64,000 bases of DNA from Symbiodinium natans (lineage: Eukaryota > Sar > Dinophyceae > Suessiales > Symbiodiniaceae): assembly GCA_905221605.1 (NCBI GenBank), contig CAJNDS010001879.1, positions 1 through 64,000 of the forward strand, read 5' to 3'. The notes beneath the pieces were generated by a model. The model searched no databases, was not told the DNA's origin, and saw only the letters and a program-made list of their open reading frames with translations. Position 1 is the first letter of the stretch, and every line of letters begins with the position of its first letter. A program made the translations under genes and the position numbers. Of this stretch, positions 11,495 through 23,499 are shown in pieces.

Positions 11495-12410
11495 GTTTAG
11501 GGTTTAGGGTTTAGGGTTTAGGGTTTAGGGTTTAGGGTTTAGGGTTTAGGGTTTATATTACTGCTTTTGGTGAGTGTATATAAGGTTCCTTTCTAATATT
11601 GGTGAGTGTATATACCTGGTGTCCTTTTGGGGAAACGAGAAATATATACCCTACTTCACATGTTTAGGGCTCATGCGCTGCACGGTCATGCGCGTTGCAA
11701 GGTGACCGACTGTAAGTTAGAGTAGTTAAAGACATCGTCTCATGCAGTATGCTGGGGCACTCGCACACATACTCTCTCTCTCTCTCTCTCAAAAACGGCT
11801 CTACGCAAACAAAAAGACATGTACCAGGACCCAGAGTAGTCCCTTATTCCTCCTTTCTTTTAGGGCTTAGGCTCACTCATACGCCCGTTTAAACCAAAAA
11901 GGGCACCCTTACTCCTGAGTCTAGTCATCTGCAACAAGCTTCCATTCGGCCAGGCGGAAGGCCCGAAAGCCGCTAGCCAACGCGCCCGAAGATTTCAGAC
12001 TCCTGATCCCTGTTTCTGCGCCCTTGAGGGTTTAGGGTGTCTGGTTTGCGGTTTAAGGCTTAGGAGTTGGGGTTTAGGGTTTGGGGCACTGCAGGTCCTT
12101 CCCACTACGCTCTACGTTCCGATCGATGGGTCACCGCAAGGAAATATCAATGAAATGAACTGCCAGATGCCCAGTTAGCCGGTGTTGTTCGCACAGAAGC
12201 AGGGCGACATTCGCCTTTGTGCTCCTTGGAACCCGTGGATCAGGGATCATCCTGCAGTCAGCCCCAGGCCCGATTTCCCTAAGCCCTAGGCCCTAGACCC
12301 TGAACCCCTTAAGCCCTAAACCCCTTCAACCCCAAACCCCTGAAACCCTAAACCCCTTAGACCCAAAACCCCTTAAACCCTAAACCTTAAGCCCTTCTCT
12401 TTCTCGTGAG

Positions 12411-12482
12411 ATTCAACACCGAGGTGATCCTGGCTCTCCGATTGGCTGCCGCTTGTCGGGCGGAGTGCGACAAGACTACAAG
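12411..12482 (+). CDS. Candidate exon FNTEVILALRLAAACRAEC
   Basis: CTCGTGAG acceptor, GC donor (AAG|GCCTTC). Hydrophobic strand with two Cys. Unknown. Confidence 0.35.
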
Positions 12483-12569
12483 GCCTTCTGAGCCCTAAAC
12501 CCAGGCCCCAAACCCTAAACCTTAAATCCGAACCTAAACCCTAAACCTCAGGTGAACTGCACCGTAAGC

Positions 12570-12700
12570 CCTAAACCCTACATCCCTAAACCCTAAACCC
12601 GAAACCCTAAACCCTAAACCCTAAACCCTAAACCCTAAACCCTAAACCCTAAACCCTAAATCCTAAATCCTAAATCCTAAACCCTAAATCCTAAATCCTA
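12570..12700 (-). repeat. CCCTAAA array ending in CCTAAAT variants
   Basis: Upstream of exon 12712. Confidence 0.9.
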
Positions 12701-12711
12701 AGCCTTGGCAG

Positions 12712-12770
12712 ACCTTTGGCGGCAGCTACGGATTCCGATACATCATGGGAAGCACCAATCACGAGGCAGG
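12712..12770 (+). CDS. Cys-rich module exon TFGGSYGFRYIMG
   Basis: Between a CCCTAAA array and a TTTCGGGGG tract, with a TTGGCAG acceptor. It ends with two bases that join the a of the next exon (NHEAG|GFHTSKDV). Protein-like, but the segment has no clear counterpart in other copies. Confidence 0.5.
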
Positions 12771-12972
12771 GTTTCGGGGGTTTGCCGAAAACCACGGGGT
12801 GCCCTTTGTGGGGGTCCCTCTAAGGGTTTTAGGGTTTCGGGTGAAGGGAAGGGGGCGCCTATGCTTTCGGGAAATGCCCTCAGGGCTTAAGGGTTCACAG
12901 TTGTTTTTCGTGCAGTCCGATTCTGCGACGCAGCCTTGGGCTAGATCTCACTTGGAGCCTTTGACAGGCGAG

Positions 12973-13027
12973 AGGCTTCCACACCTCCAAAGACGTGGAC
13001 GTGTGCTACTGCAACGGCGACTGCGAC
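12973..13027 (+). CDS. Cys-rich module exon DVDVCYCNGDCD
   Basis: It encodes GFHTSKDVDVCYCNGDCD. It ends at GT after GAC in phase 0 and joins VDANWFKVGSLRL. The result VCYC...C...W..VG.L is the clearest module core in the window. Confidence 0.65.
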
Positions 13028-13350
13028 GTCGGACCCTTGAAGCTGTTGCCCCGTGTGCTCTCCAGTCCGGGTGTCATGCAGACCCTCTGAAGTCACACGC
13101 GAGCCTAAAGAACTGCCAACGTTATGGCCGTGAAATGCTTGTGTGGTTTTGTAAGAGTATACGAGCCAAAGTTCATATTCTTATTCAATGAGTGGAGGCC
13201 ACGTGTATGGTCCAATAGTCCGTGCTTGAAGATTCGTGGGTGGCGAGGACTCAGCAGGATTGCCAAGGGTACAGCATGAAGGCTACTTGTTAATAAGTAA
13301 AAGGTGCACGGAGAAACTACCCACTAACCTTGAAGCAGTCTTATGCTCAG

Positions 13351-13390
13351 GTGGATGCCAACTGGTTCAAGGTGGGCAGCCTGAGATTGA
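13351..13390 (+). CDS. Cys-rich module exon VDANWFKVGSLRL
   Basis: Forty nt; acceptor TGCTCAG, donor GTGAGG. It continues the VCYCNGDCD exon. W..VG.L.L matches WKLVTHLTVKGP at 19927. Confidence 0.6.
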
Positions 13391-13464
13391 GTGAGGGGCT
13401 CAGTTTTGTCATTGTTGGGTAATACCCCCCCCCCCCTTCCAAACCTCTTCACTTGCCAAGTGGG

Positions 13465-13600
13465 CGATATGGGGGTTTACGAAAACAAGGGACCCCTAAT
13501 AGAGTCCCCAAACAGTCGGATCCCCTTAGAAGACGGACGCCAAGAAGGTACCCCTACTTTCGGGGACCCCGCCATATTTCAAGGCGGGAATTCACCCGTT
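13465..13600 (+). mobile_element. Family A inverted-repeat element
   Basis: Ends GATATGGGGGTTTACGAAAA and TACTTTCGGGGACCCCGCCATA are imperfect inverted repeats. It lies downstream of the module exon at 13351. Confidence 0.75.
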
Positions 13601-13637
13601 GCACCCTTAGCTATACGAAGCATAGGTTCCTGTGAGC

Positions 13638-13712
13638 GCTAGGGTTTAGGGTTTAGGGTTTAGGGTTTAGGGTTTAGGGTTTAGGGTTTAGGGTTTAGGG
13701 TTTAGGGTTTAG
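13638..13712 (+). repeat. TTTAGGG array
   Basis: About ten perfect heptamers. Confidence 0.95.
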
Positions 13713-14951
13713 AGATTCATATTCGTATGCTGCTTCTGAATCTTACCAAGAAATGTTGTTGTCAGTTCTTCATTTCGGTATCCAAAATTCAAGAAGCCCT
13801 AAACCATCAGTGCGGGAATGCCCACTTGCGGTGCTGGCAAACGTGCAGGGCATATGAGGATGTGCTGGAGTCAGAACTCTAAGCCCTGTCACCAAAGCCT
13901 AAACCCTAAACCCTAAACCCTAAACCCTTAACCCTTAACCCTAAACCCTAAACCCTTAACCCTAAACCCTAAACCCTAAACCTAAAGCCTGACACCCTAA
14001 ACTCCAAAAAGAGCCCCCACACAGTGAACCCTAAACCCCCATGCCTTTATTCGAGGAGTGGGAAGATGCTGCGCGGCTGAGTAGGTATCTGCTAACGATT
14101 TTGGTATATATATATATATATATGGTCATTTATATATATATATATGTATATATCTAGAATCCTACCATACTTGAAAGGTGACTCTTTTTTTGGCCCAGGG
14201 TACTGAGCCCCAAAGGGACGCCCTAAGCCCTAAACCCTCAATTCCCAAGCCCTCAAAGCAAACCTCGAACCCTCAGCCGGTTCGGGCTTTGAGGGTTCAG
14301 GGTATTGGGGGTTTGCGAGCTTAGTGTTCGGCTTTTAAGGAAAGTTGCATGGCCCCTGAATGCGGTCCCTTGCCTTCTTTAAAGGGTTCTGAGGTAAGGG
14401 CCCTTGTGCTTTATATGGGGTCTATTGGGGTTCCCCATAGAAGGGACCATAAAAGCGACCCTTGGAACCCCAGACAGCCTAAGCTCTCAACGCCAACTCC
14501 TCAACCCGAGTTTGAGACTAAAGCTGCCCAAGCCTTGCATCGCGAGCAGTCATTCATTCGACCCTAACTACCAAACACAAAGCAACAATCTGTCTCTCTC
14601 TCTCCCTCTGTCTTTCTCTCTCTCTCTCTCTCTCCCAAACGCAAGAGTATCATAGAAATCTGTTGCTGTTGATGCGCGCAAGACGTTGTAAACATGGCAA
14701 GACATAGGCGCTCTAACCCTTAAACCCTAAACCCGAATCCCTAGACTCCAAGCCCTAAACCCCAGACCCTAAACCCTAACCCCAGACCCCAAAACCCAAA
14801 CCCGAAGCCTTAAACCCCAAACCCCCGTGGACTTTTCAGGTTCCACGCGCCTCGTGAGCGCAGCTACGTCAAGGCCATCGCGTGGTTGCTGGGTCTGCTG
14901 CTTTCAAGTGGGCTGTTAGTACAGGAGCCTCAATACAGCACCAGCAAATAT

Positions 14952-15400
14952 CCTAAACCCTAAACCCTAAACCCTAAGCCCTAAACCCTAAACCCTAAAC
15001 CCTAAACCCTGAACCCTGAACCCTGAACCGTGAACCGTGAACCCTGAACCCTGAACCCTGAACCCTGAACCCTGAACCCTAAACCCTAAACCCTAAACCC
15101 TACCCGGGCAAGCCCCTTCGAAATCAACAGGCCCCCTATAGCAGCGGACTTCAAGCCCCAACTTGCCAAAGAGGCGTCATCTCGTCTTGGTGGTAGATGA
15201 ACTTTCAGGCTCTGTGGTCCTAAACCCTAACCCTAAACCCTAAACCCTAAACCGTAAACCCTAAACCCTAAACCCTAAACCCTAAACCCTAGACCCTAGA
15301 CCCTAAACCCTAAACCCTAAACCCTAAACCTAAACCCTTAACCCTAGCCCCCTGAACCCTGAACCCTGAACCGTGAACCCTGAACCCTGAACCCTGAGCT
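14952..15400 (-). repeat. CCCTAAA arrays with CCCTGAA blocks
   Basis: Two arrays (14952-15106 and 15215-15400). CCCTGAA is locally homogeneous at 15008-15080 and 15354-15392. A candidate exon at 15131-15189 (FKPQLAKEASSRL) lies between, weakly supported. Confidence 0.85.
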
Positions 15401-15618
15401 CTGAACGCTAAAGCCCCAAAAGTTGTGAGGACTTGTGAATGTAGGGTTTCGGGTTTAGAGTGTCGGGTTTAGGGTTTAGGGTTTGGAACCATGGGCCCTT
15501 AGTATGGTCCCTTACCCTGTTTATAGGGATCCGAAGTGAGGGCCCCTAAACCCTAAACCCTAACCCCAAACCCTAAGCCCTAAACCCTAAACCCCAAGCC
15601 CTATGGCTGTTTTGGCAG

Positions 15619-15710
15619 GTCCGATCTACCGGCGCAATGGTCCGTGGAGTTCGTGAACCAGCCTGGCATCATTGGGCACACACCTGAGTTTTCGTGTGCG
15701 CAAGGGATGG
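15619..15710 (+). CDS. Candidate exon AQWSVEFVNQPGIIGHTPEF
   Basis: TTGGCAG acceptor after CCCTAAA, GT donor into a TTTAGGG array. W.V..V..PG...C resembles the W..VG..L...GP strand of the module. Confidence 0.4.
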
Positions 15711-15860
15711 GTTTTGGGTTTAGGGTTTAGGGTTTAGGGTTTAGGGTTTAGGGTTTAGGTTTAGGGTTTAGGGTGTAGGGTTTAGGTTTAGGGTTTAGGG
15801 TTTAGGGTTCAGGGTTTAGCGTTTAGGGTTTAGGGTTTCGGGTTTAGGGTTTAGGGTTTG
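15710..15860 (+). repeat. TTTAGGG array
   Basis: It starts at the donor of the candidate exon at 15619. Confidence 0.9.
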
Positions 15861-16379
15861 CGCGCGGGGTGGGGCGGCGAGATAGGCCGGGGCAGCTTCG
15901 ACAGTCTTATGGAGAGACCCTAAAACCCTAAAACCCTAAAACCCTAAAAACCTAAAACCCTAAACCCCAAACCCTAAACCCTAAACCCTAAACCCTAAAC
16001 CCTAAACCCTAAACCCTAAACCCTAAACACACCCTGAACCGCCCCAAGCTCGATGCGCCCAGGCTCTACAGGCCCTATGCTGACGGTGGCGTGCTGGGTC
16101 TACAGGCCATGGATTGTAGGGCCGAGGGTGTCAGATTGGCAGAGGCGGCGTCCAAGTCTGCACACAGTCGGAATGCCCGTCATTGCTCTGCCATGCACGT
16201 TTTGACCGAGCATTCCTTAACCCTAAACCGAAACCATAACCCTAAACCCCAGAACCCTAAACCCTAAAACCCTGAAAGCCCCAAACCCTAAAACCATAAC
16301 GATCAGGAGAACAGCTTGCTGAAGCTGGTGACAGACAAGGCACAGGGGGGCATCATTAGCCTGTAAAAGGGCTCTCTTG

Positions 16380-16585
16380 AACCCCTAAACCTTAAACCCT
16401 AAACCCTAAACCCTAAACCCTAAACCCTAAACCCTAAACCCTAAACCCTAAACCCTAAACCCTAAACCCTAAACCCTAAACCCTAAAACCCTAAACCCTA
16501 AACCCTAAACCCTAAACCCTAAACCCTAAACCCTAAACCCTAAACCCTACACCCTAAACCCTACACCCTAAACCCTAAACCCTGA
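16380..16585 (-). repeat. CCCTAAA array
   Basis: About 28 heptamers, almost perfect, upstream of the candidate exon at 16602. Confidence 0.95.
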
Positions 16586-16601
16586 ACCCGAAGCTTCGCA
16601 G

Positions 16602-16702
16602 TGGCGGGCTCGGAACCTGGACCCTGGTCTGCAGGAGAAGCAGATCAACGACGATGGCTGCGCCCTCTCCGGCTACAACAGCCAGCCGGGGGCTCATCTC
16701 AC
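16602..16702 (+). CDS. Candidate exon WRARNLDPGLQEKQINDDG
   Basis: TTCGCAG acceptor after a 200-bp CCCTAAA array; GT at 16703. Unknown. Confidence 0.35.
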
Positions 16703-16989
16703 GTGTCCTTAAGCGGTGGAAGGTGTAGGGTTTGGGGCTTTTAGGGTTGGGCTTAGGGTTTAGGGTTTAGAGTTTTTGTGTTGAGGGTTTAGGGCTTGGG
16801 ACTAGGGGTGGTTTATTCGGGGGGCTCTGCTAAATTGGAGTCCCTTCAGCGATGCCTCCATGATCGTGCTCCAACTTACAGCAGCCACATACACATAAAG
16901 TTGGGCTCAGGACTTCGGACTTAGTAGGGGTGTCGGTTCTCTGTCGCTTACTCCTCTAGCTCGAATTCTCCAGGCAGACGTGCAAGACC

Positions 16990-17400
16990 ATGCATGCATC
17001 TTCATGACAACACATGCATACTTACATGTGTATGTGTACGTGCACTACTAACACGCAAATACTGCTTGTATGTATGCATGCACGCACGCATACATGCATG
17101 CATGTATGTACATGCATGCATGTATGTACGTATGCATGTATGCATGCATGCATGTATGTACGTATGCATGCATGTATGTACGTATGCATGTATGCATGTA
17201 TGCACGTATGCATGTATGCACGTATGCACGTATGCACGTATGCATGTACACATGTATGCATGTATGCATGTATGCATGTATGCATGTATGCATGTATGCA
17301 TGCATGCATGCATGCATGCATGCATGCATGCATGCATGCATGTATGTATGTATGTATGTATGTATGTATGTATGTATGTATGTATGTATTTCTGTATGTG
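16990..17400. repeat. CATG/TGTA palindromic microsatellite
   Basis: Alternating CATG, TGTA and CGTA tetramers. Open frames on both strands (Cys/Met/His-rich) are only a product of the period and are not called genes. Confidence 0.95.
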
Positions 17401-17875
17401 CATGTATGGAAATTCGTACGTACGCATGACATGTGTGTATTTTACATGCGCAGATGTCGTCTTCCCATTTCCCTAACCAGAAAGCACACAGCCATCAGGT
17501 TCTCGCAGGGCCTGTCCAGTGAGGTCGCTGCCTCCACCAACTACCTCGGCCCCCTGGCTCCCAGTAGATCTCAGTAGAGTTTAGGGTTCAGGGTTTGGAT
17601 ATCGCGTTTGGGGGGGGGGGGTTTCTGATCATCTAATTCAGGCTTAGGGTTGAGGGCTTAGGTGTTGAGATGTTTTGAGAGTGCAAGGATTTGGTTCTGG
17701 ACGTAGTTCTTGCAGCTTCAGGCCAGAGCCTCTGAGTATTTCACGGGCCTGTTTTCTTCCTCCATGTTCCGAGTTGCCGCTGCCATGCCCTTCTCTCACC
17801 AGCCTGCGCTGGATGCCCTGCGAAGAAACCAAGCCTGGCAAACCCTCAGCCTCTAACAAGTGGGGTTCGGCTCAA

Positions 17876-17995
17876 CAACCCTAAACCCTAAACCCTAAAC
17901 CCTAAACCCTAAACCCTAAACCCTAAACCCTAAACCCTAAACCCTAAACCCTAAACCCTAAACCCTAAACCCTAAACCCTAAACCCTAAACCCCC
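17876..17995 (-). repeat. CCCTAAA array
   Basis: About 16 heptamers. Confidence 0.95.
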
Positions 17996-18264
17996 GCGCA
18001 GCTTTGCTTCGTAAGAGCTTGGGGCGTTGGGTTCCAGCTGAAGAACCTGGGACCGGAAGTTCAGGTAAGCTGCAGACGCAGACGCCGCCCGACCTGCAGA
18101 AAGTGGTCTTCAACTCCAACTCCTTCGCAGCTGGGCCGAAGCTTGAACTTTGTAGGGTGGTTAGGGATTAGGGTCATGCAGGTAGGGGAATCCAAAAACT
18201 TGAGAACTTTCTGGAGGTTCGGGGTCATTTGAAGTAGGATCGAGAGCAGCAAATCCCCTTCCGG

Positions 18265-18435
18265 CAGCCCTAACCCTAAACCCTAAACCCTGAATCCTAA
18301 GCCCTAAACCCTAAGCCCTAAACCCTAAACCCTAAACCCTAAACCCTAAACCCTAAACCCTAAACCCTAAACCCTAAACCCTAAACCAGCAACCCTAAAC
18401 CCTCAAACCTAAACCCTGAGCCCTAAACCCTACAA
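18265..18435 (-). repeat. CCCTAAA array upstream of exon 18442
   Basis: Mixed with CCCTAAG; followed across the exon by the TTTAGGG array at 18508-18617. Confidence 0.9.
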
Positions 18436-18441
18436 AGCCAG

Positions 18442-18507
18442 GTCAACACCATCACGGTGACGGAGGCTTCCCTCCTCGGGGCTACAGTGATGCCGCGAAG
18501 TTTGGAG
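18442..18507 (+). CDS. Cys-rich module exon VNTITVTEASLLG
   Basis: Twenty-two codons, phase 0 to 0, with acceptor GCCAG and donor GAG|GTTTAGGG, between CCCTAAA and TTTAGGG arrays. It joins in phase to AGTLAVCYC. Confidence 0.55.
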
Positions 18508-18617
18508 GTTTAGGGTTTAGGGTTTAGGGTTTAGGGTTTAGGGTTTAGGGTTTAGGGTTTAGGGCTTAGGGTTTAGGGTTTAGGGTTTAGGGTTTAGGGT
18601 TTAGGGTTTAGGGTTTG
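18508..18617 (+). repeat. TTTAGGG array downstream of exon 18442
   Basis: It begins exactly at the exon's GT donor. Confidence 0.95.
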
Positions 18618-19012
18618 TATAATGCCCTCACCCTAAAAGTAATCCCCCCCCCTATGCTAAGTACTCCCGTAAAAGTTATATTCGAGTATAGGGGGGAGGG
18701 GGGGGGGTATTGAACATCAGGGGGCAGGAGGGTATTACTCTCGGGGGCTGAGGACCTCAGGGGGCTTTTGTGATGACTTTGAAGGCATGGGGGTTAGAGC
18801 TTCGTGGGCTCTCATGTCTCGGGCACGCGCTCGCGTGGCGCGCTGTTCTTCCTAGGTAGGATATGGGGGACCCTTAAAAGGGAAGCCCTTCTGAACCCTC
18901 TTCTGGCTCTCTGAAACAAGGACCTTTTTCAGAGGGTCTATATCCCCAAATATTCCCTTATCCTATCCCCTAGTTCTGCTGCCAGTCTGTAGTCCAAGCT
19001 TGCTTTTTGCAG

Positions 19013-19071
19013 GCCGGGACGCTGGCCGTCTGCTATTGCGCGGTGACGGTGGACAGCATGCCGGAGTCTCG
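19013..19071 (+). CDS. Cys-rich module exon AGTLAVCYCAVTV
   Basis: The acceptor TTTTTGCAG is preceded by a pyrimidine tract and the donor is GTCACC. It encodes AGTLAVCYCAVTVDSMPES. It ends with two bases and joins the t of exon 19927 (R, then CLDSSNWKLV) across an 855-bp intron. Confidence 0.65.
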
Positions 19072-19514
19072 GTCACCCTAACCCTAGTAAACCCTAAACC
19101 CTAAACCCTAAACCCGAAACCCGAAACCCTAAACCCTAAACCCTAAACCCTAAACCCTAAACCCTAAACCCTAAGCCCTAAACCCTAAACCCCAAACCCC
19201 AAACCCTAAACCCTAAACCCCAAACCCCAAACCCCACACCCTAAACTGCAAGATTCCTCTCATCCGGCGACCTCTCTGGATTCTTGGCCCCAAGCTCCAA
19301 ATCCTAGAAACCCCGCTGGCGCAGTGCCTGCCACGGCCCATTCTAGGAAAATAGAGGGGGGGTTTAGGGTTTAGGGTTTAGGGTTTAGGGTTTAGGGTTT
19401 AGGGTTTAGGGTTTAGGGTTTAGGGTTTAGATTGCCCCCAAAACCCTTCAAACCCCGAGATCTGAATGAGAAGCGGACATCGGGACTGGTGCCCTATGAG
19501 TCCTTGGTCAGAGT

Positions 19515-19640
19515 CTAAAGCCCTAGTCTAGGACTGGGAGTAGGCCCTTTTTTTCATTTTTTCGGGTTGGGGTTCCCTTATGATCCCCTTAAAACCAAAA
19601 AGGTTTTTTTTTTTTTTCTCCTAGGTTACTGCCGAGTCTA
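19515..19640 (+). mobile_element. Family B inverted-repeat element
   Basis: GGGAGTAGGCCCTTT...CTAGGTTACTGCCGAGTCTAG, inside the intron between module exons 19013 and 19927. Confidence 0.65.
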
Positions 19641-19926
19641 GTAGTTGGGTTTGAAACGGTCCCCTGAAAGGCTTCCGGCAGGGCTTGTGGTGCAGGGCTT
19701 TAGCAGAGATGACCGAAGCCGAGGCTTCCGGGCTCAGTCCTGAACCCTAAGCCCTCAGCCCTAAACCTCCCAAACCCTAAACCCTAAACCCTAGACCCTA
19801 GACCCTAGACCCTAGACCCTAGACCCTAAACCCTAAACCCTAAACCCTAGACCCTAAACCCTTAACCCTAAACCCTAAACCCTAAACCCTGAACCCTAAA
19901 CCCTAAACCCTAAACCCGCTGCTCAG

Positions 19927-20031
19927 TTGCCTGGACAGCTCGAACTGGAAGCTGGTGACGCACCTCACGGTCAAGGGGCCGCAGGCAACCTCCTTGGGCC
20001 CACACTGCGGAAGCGGCCTTCGGGGCTTCGG
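19927..20031 (+). CDS. Cys-rich module exon CLDSSNWKLVTHLTVKGP
   Basis: 105 nt between a CCCTAAA array (GCTCAG acceptor) and a TTTAGGG array (GT donor). W..V..L.V.GP matches the 13351 exon. It ends with two bases, joined by the c of exon 20406. Confidence 0.65.
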
Positions 20032-20405
20032 GTTTAGGGTTTAGGGTTTAGGGTTTAGGGTTTAGGGTTTAGGGTTTAGGGTTAGGGTTTAGGCGTGAGG
20101 GACTCAGATTAAGAACATCTTCCTTTTCACCATTTTGGTTTGGGCCGTTCGCCTTCAGAGCAAGCAAAATTCAACCCTTTGGTTGAAGGGCTGCCCCAAC
20201 CTTTGGTCGCAAGGCCAATTCCCAGGGCAGGGCCAGCTTCTTGAGCGTTTGCTCTACATCCTTGAACCCTGAACCCTGAACCCTGAACCCTAAACCCTAA
20301 ACCCTAAACCCTAAACCCTAAACCCTAAAACCCTAAACCCTAAGCCCTAAACCCCAGACCCCAAACCCTAAAACCCAAACCCTAAACCCCAAACCCTGCA
20401 CAGAG

Positions 20406-20480
20406 CCGCCAGATCAACCAGCGCTGGACCTTCTCCACAAACGTGGTCTTCCGCTTCAGCTACGAGGGCTTCGGCCTCAC
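20406..20480 (+). CDS. Cys-rich module exon QRWTFSTNVVFRFSYEGFGL
   Basis: Between CCCTAAA and TTTAGGG arrays. It encodes RWTFSTNVVFRFSYEGFG. The donor GTCAGG leaves two bases, and exon 20955 begins with one (T, then DMPWRGDTIRI). Confidence 0.65.
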
Positions 20481-20954
20481 GTCAGGCCTGGATCCGAGTC
20501 CTAGGGCTCCTAGGGTTTGAAGGGTTTGAAGGGTTTAGGGTTTAGGGTTTAGGGTTTAGGGTTAGGGTTTGGGGTTCCCTCTGTTTCAGGGTTTAGGGTT
20601 TAGGGTTTTGGTTGGGGAAGCGGGTTTGAGGTCTCAGGGTTTTAGGGCTTTAGGGTCAATAGGGTGTTAAGGTTTAGGCATTTAGGGGACCCTAACCCTA
20701 AACCCTAAACAATAAACCCTAAGCCCTCAACCCTAAACCCTCAACCGCTCGAGGGTTTCTGGGGCCAGACCCTAGACTCCCTGTTTGGGGTTTATGGTGA
20801 GGGGGTTTAGGGTTTAGGGTTAAGGGGTTTAGGTTTTGGGGTTTAGGGTTTGGGGTTTAGGGTTTAGGGTTCAGGGTTAGGGTTTAGGGTTTGGGGTTTG
20901 GGGGTTTAGGGTTTCGCCCCTCAACGCCTAAATGCTCTCTGGGGTCTGCTCAAG

Positions 20955-21071
20955 TGACATGCCTTGGCGAGGCGACACCATCCGCATTATCAGCTCCGAT
21001 GGGCGGTGCTCGGATGACAACTTCAATCCAAACACTGCAGCCTTCGCCTACACGGCCCTCAAAGTGACCTG
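20955..21071 (+). CDS. Cys-rich module exon WRGDTIRIISSDGRC
   Basis: 117 nt with one base before and two after the codons, in phase with both neighbours. GDTIRIISSDGRC is the strand after the second Cys pair of the module. It ends FAYTALKVT, with Cys made at the junction. Confidence 0.65.
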
Positions 21072-21210
21072 GTCTTCGAGAGCTTGTGGCTTCTGGTGTA
21101 GGCTTCGAACGAGGTCCCTTTCGAAAGCCTATCAGGCCCCAAACCCCAAAACCCTTTAAAGGCCCCAAGGCCCTTAAACCCTAAAGCCTGAACCCCCTAA
21201 ACCTATGCAG

Positions 21211-21310
21211 TCCAAACCTTGAACCGATTCGTGTTGAGGTGAAGTGCCCTGTTCCCTGCACCGACGTGACCCTCACGGGCGGCACTGAACCGGGTGACCT
21301 CACCACCAAG
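21211..21310 (+). CDS. Cys-rich module exon RVEVKCPVPCTDVTLTG
   Basis: After a TATGCAG acceptor, in phase with exon 20955. V.VKCP.PC....LTG parallels RIRVECPTNAC at 7722. A GC donor (AAG|GCCCC) at 21311 gives phase 0; a GT donor at 21333 is the alternative. Confidence 0.6.
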
Positions 21311-21520
21311 GCCCCAGGGCAAGCACCCATGGGTTAAGGGTTTAGGGTTTAGGGTTTAGGGTTTCCCGAGCTCCAAACTTTAACGATTTGGGGGTCTTTT
21401 GCGTTTGCGATATGCCCAAACCGGTCCGGGGGCAGTTCATGACTTTCTTGATTATTCGGGCTTTGGAATTGCACCCTTTGGCCCCTAATCCTACAAGCCC
21501 TTGGCCCTTCACAGTCATGT

Positions 21521-21745
21521 CCTAAACCCTAAACCCTAAACCCTAAACCCTAAACCCTAAACCCTAAACCCTAAACCCTAAACCCTAAACCCTAAACCCT
21601 AAACCCTAAACCCTAAACCCTAAACCCTAAACCCTAAACCCTAAACCCTAAACCCTAAAAACCCTAAACCCTAAACCCTAAACCCTAAACCCTAAACCCT
21701 AAACCCTAAACCCTAAACCCTAAACCCTAAACCCTAAACCCTAAA
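21521..21745 (-). repeat. CCCTAAA array
   Basis: About 31 heptamers with one AAAA interruption. Confidence 0.95.
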
Positions 21746-22040
21746 CACACATTTTCGTTCGCATGCTGTGGCTTCTGGGCATCCTCATATGCGACAGATT
21801 ATTTCCATGGCTTTCTTTAACAGGGGCCTCATTCCACGGAGGGTTTGGGGTGCAATATAGCGGTCTGAGTAATTACAATAGGGCTTAGGGTTTAGGGTTT
21901 AGGATTTAAGCTTTAGGGTTTAGAGTTTAGAGTTTCGAAATTAGAGTTTAGGGCTTAGGAAGGTCTAGGGTTTAGTAGTTTGGGGCTTTCAATGGCTTTG
22001 AAGGTTTAGGGTTTAAGGGCGTAGGGTGTGAGCTGGCAAG

Positions 22041-22110
22041 GTCCTCTCTGCTGACTCGTACAATTGCGACGTGAGCAATACGAACTGCCGCCTCCTGAGC
22101 CACGCCAGAA
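22041..22110 (+). CDS. Candidate exon VLSADSYNCDVSNTNC
   Basis: Phase 0 after the 21211 exon if that ends at 21310. Two Cys; protein-like. The donor is not defined. Confidence 0.35.
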
Positions 22111-23269
22111 GCCGCAAACCCCTAATAACAGCCAGAGCTGCACCCTGCTTTAGGGTTTATAACCACATAAGTGCACTTCAGGGGCTTATAAGTGGGTTAT
22201 GAGTGCAGTCATGAACCTCCAAGAAGGGGTTAGGGTACATGGTTTTGGCAGTTGAAGCTGCATGCTAGAGCTCTCAGCTGTGGTATGGCGCTCGGCATTT
22301 CCCCGTGGTCAGGGCCGCCTCCCGAGGAAACAGCGAGCCTGCGCTATTTTCAGGAATCCCACATGGGGGTGATTTGAGCTCGCCCCCATTCTCGTAAATT
22401 CCTTCTAGTTCAGGCTAAGCGAAGGAGTTGAGCGACCGAGGTGAGACGAATGACATCACCACCATTACTGTTTGGGGCCTCGAGAAATTGGAGGGTTTGG
22501 GGTGCGCAGTGTTTAGGGTTTCGGCTTTAGGCTTTGGGGTTTCAGGTTGATCCTCCCCAAGTACCATTCAAAATGCCCCCCCAGGCCCAGAGTTCACCCC
22601 TCAGCAAGCTGCCCTTAGGCTCGCTTGTGGCATGTAGGATCTTGCCCAGGTCTAGGAGAAAGGGTCAGGGGAACATCAAAATGCTCTGCATCTAGGCAGC
22701 GTTTAACTATAAGAGGCCGTAGGCTCCTTTAAACCGTAAACCCAAAACCCCAAAGCCCTAAAACCATATGGGAGTTTACGAAAATAGGGTCCCTAATTTC
22801 GGAAACCCCCATATCTTCTTTCAGCCCCATCCCCTAAACCCCAAAAGCCCTACCACCCAAAGCCCCGAAAACCCGAACCCTGATTCGGAACCCTACTAAA
22901 CCCTAAAGCTCTAAGGCCTGGCGCGCCCAATTCCCGGGCTTCCCAAAAGCACTGAAAGCCCCACACGCTCAGGGTTTAGGATTTGGGGTGCAGGGTTCAG
23001 GGTTTGGGGATTTGGGGTTTTGGGTTGCCTACCTCATTTTAGGGTGTTGGGGTTTTGTGCCCCAAATTCTCAAGCCCTGCTTGAGGATTCATGAGTAGCG
23101 GCAGGTAAGCTAGAAGTACTTCACTGTAACCTTGGCTTTCTTCTGGCTGGCTCTTCGGACTTTAACATCTTGCGTTTTCGTAGAAACTACAACAAGGAAA
23201 CCAAAAGTTAAACCTTTAGGAGGGGTTCAGAAGTCAGCCAAGAAACCTGAACCAAGGTGTTGCGACCTG

Positions 23270-23395
23270 TAACTACCAATTGCTTAAGAACCACCCCAAA
23301 AAATAAGAAACATATATTCTTCCTTATAACGGTAAAATAGGGATTAGTATATGTTTTAATTTTTTCGGGGTTTCTTAAGCAAATAGTAGGTAAGT
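23270..23395 (+). mobile_element. Family I inverted-repeat element
   Basis: TTGCTTAAGAACCACCCC and GGGGTTTCTTAAGCAA at the ends. A second copy, with a matching right end, is at 34430-34525. Confidence 0.65.
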
Positions 23396-23499
23396 ATCCA
23401 TGAGCCTGAGGTAGACCCTGGGCCCTGGCCCTGAAAGCTCGAGTTTTGCGACCCAACAGCCTGCGACCTTGAAACCCTCTGACCCAAAGACGCTAAATC

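Noticed and set aside
16994-17577. Open frames on both strands over the CATG microsatellite
   Set aside because: Periodic repeat without stops. Only the last 30 residues (17481-17563) come from unique DNA.
19253-19740. Open stretches IPLIRRPLWILGPKLQIL and ALAEMTEAEASG
   Set aside because: They lie inside the intron between module exons 19071 and 19927, which join in phase.
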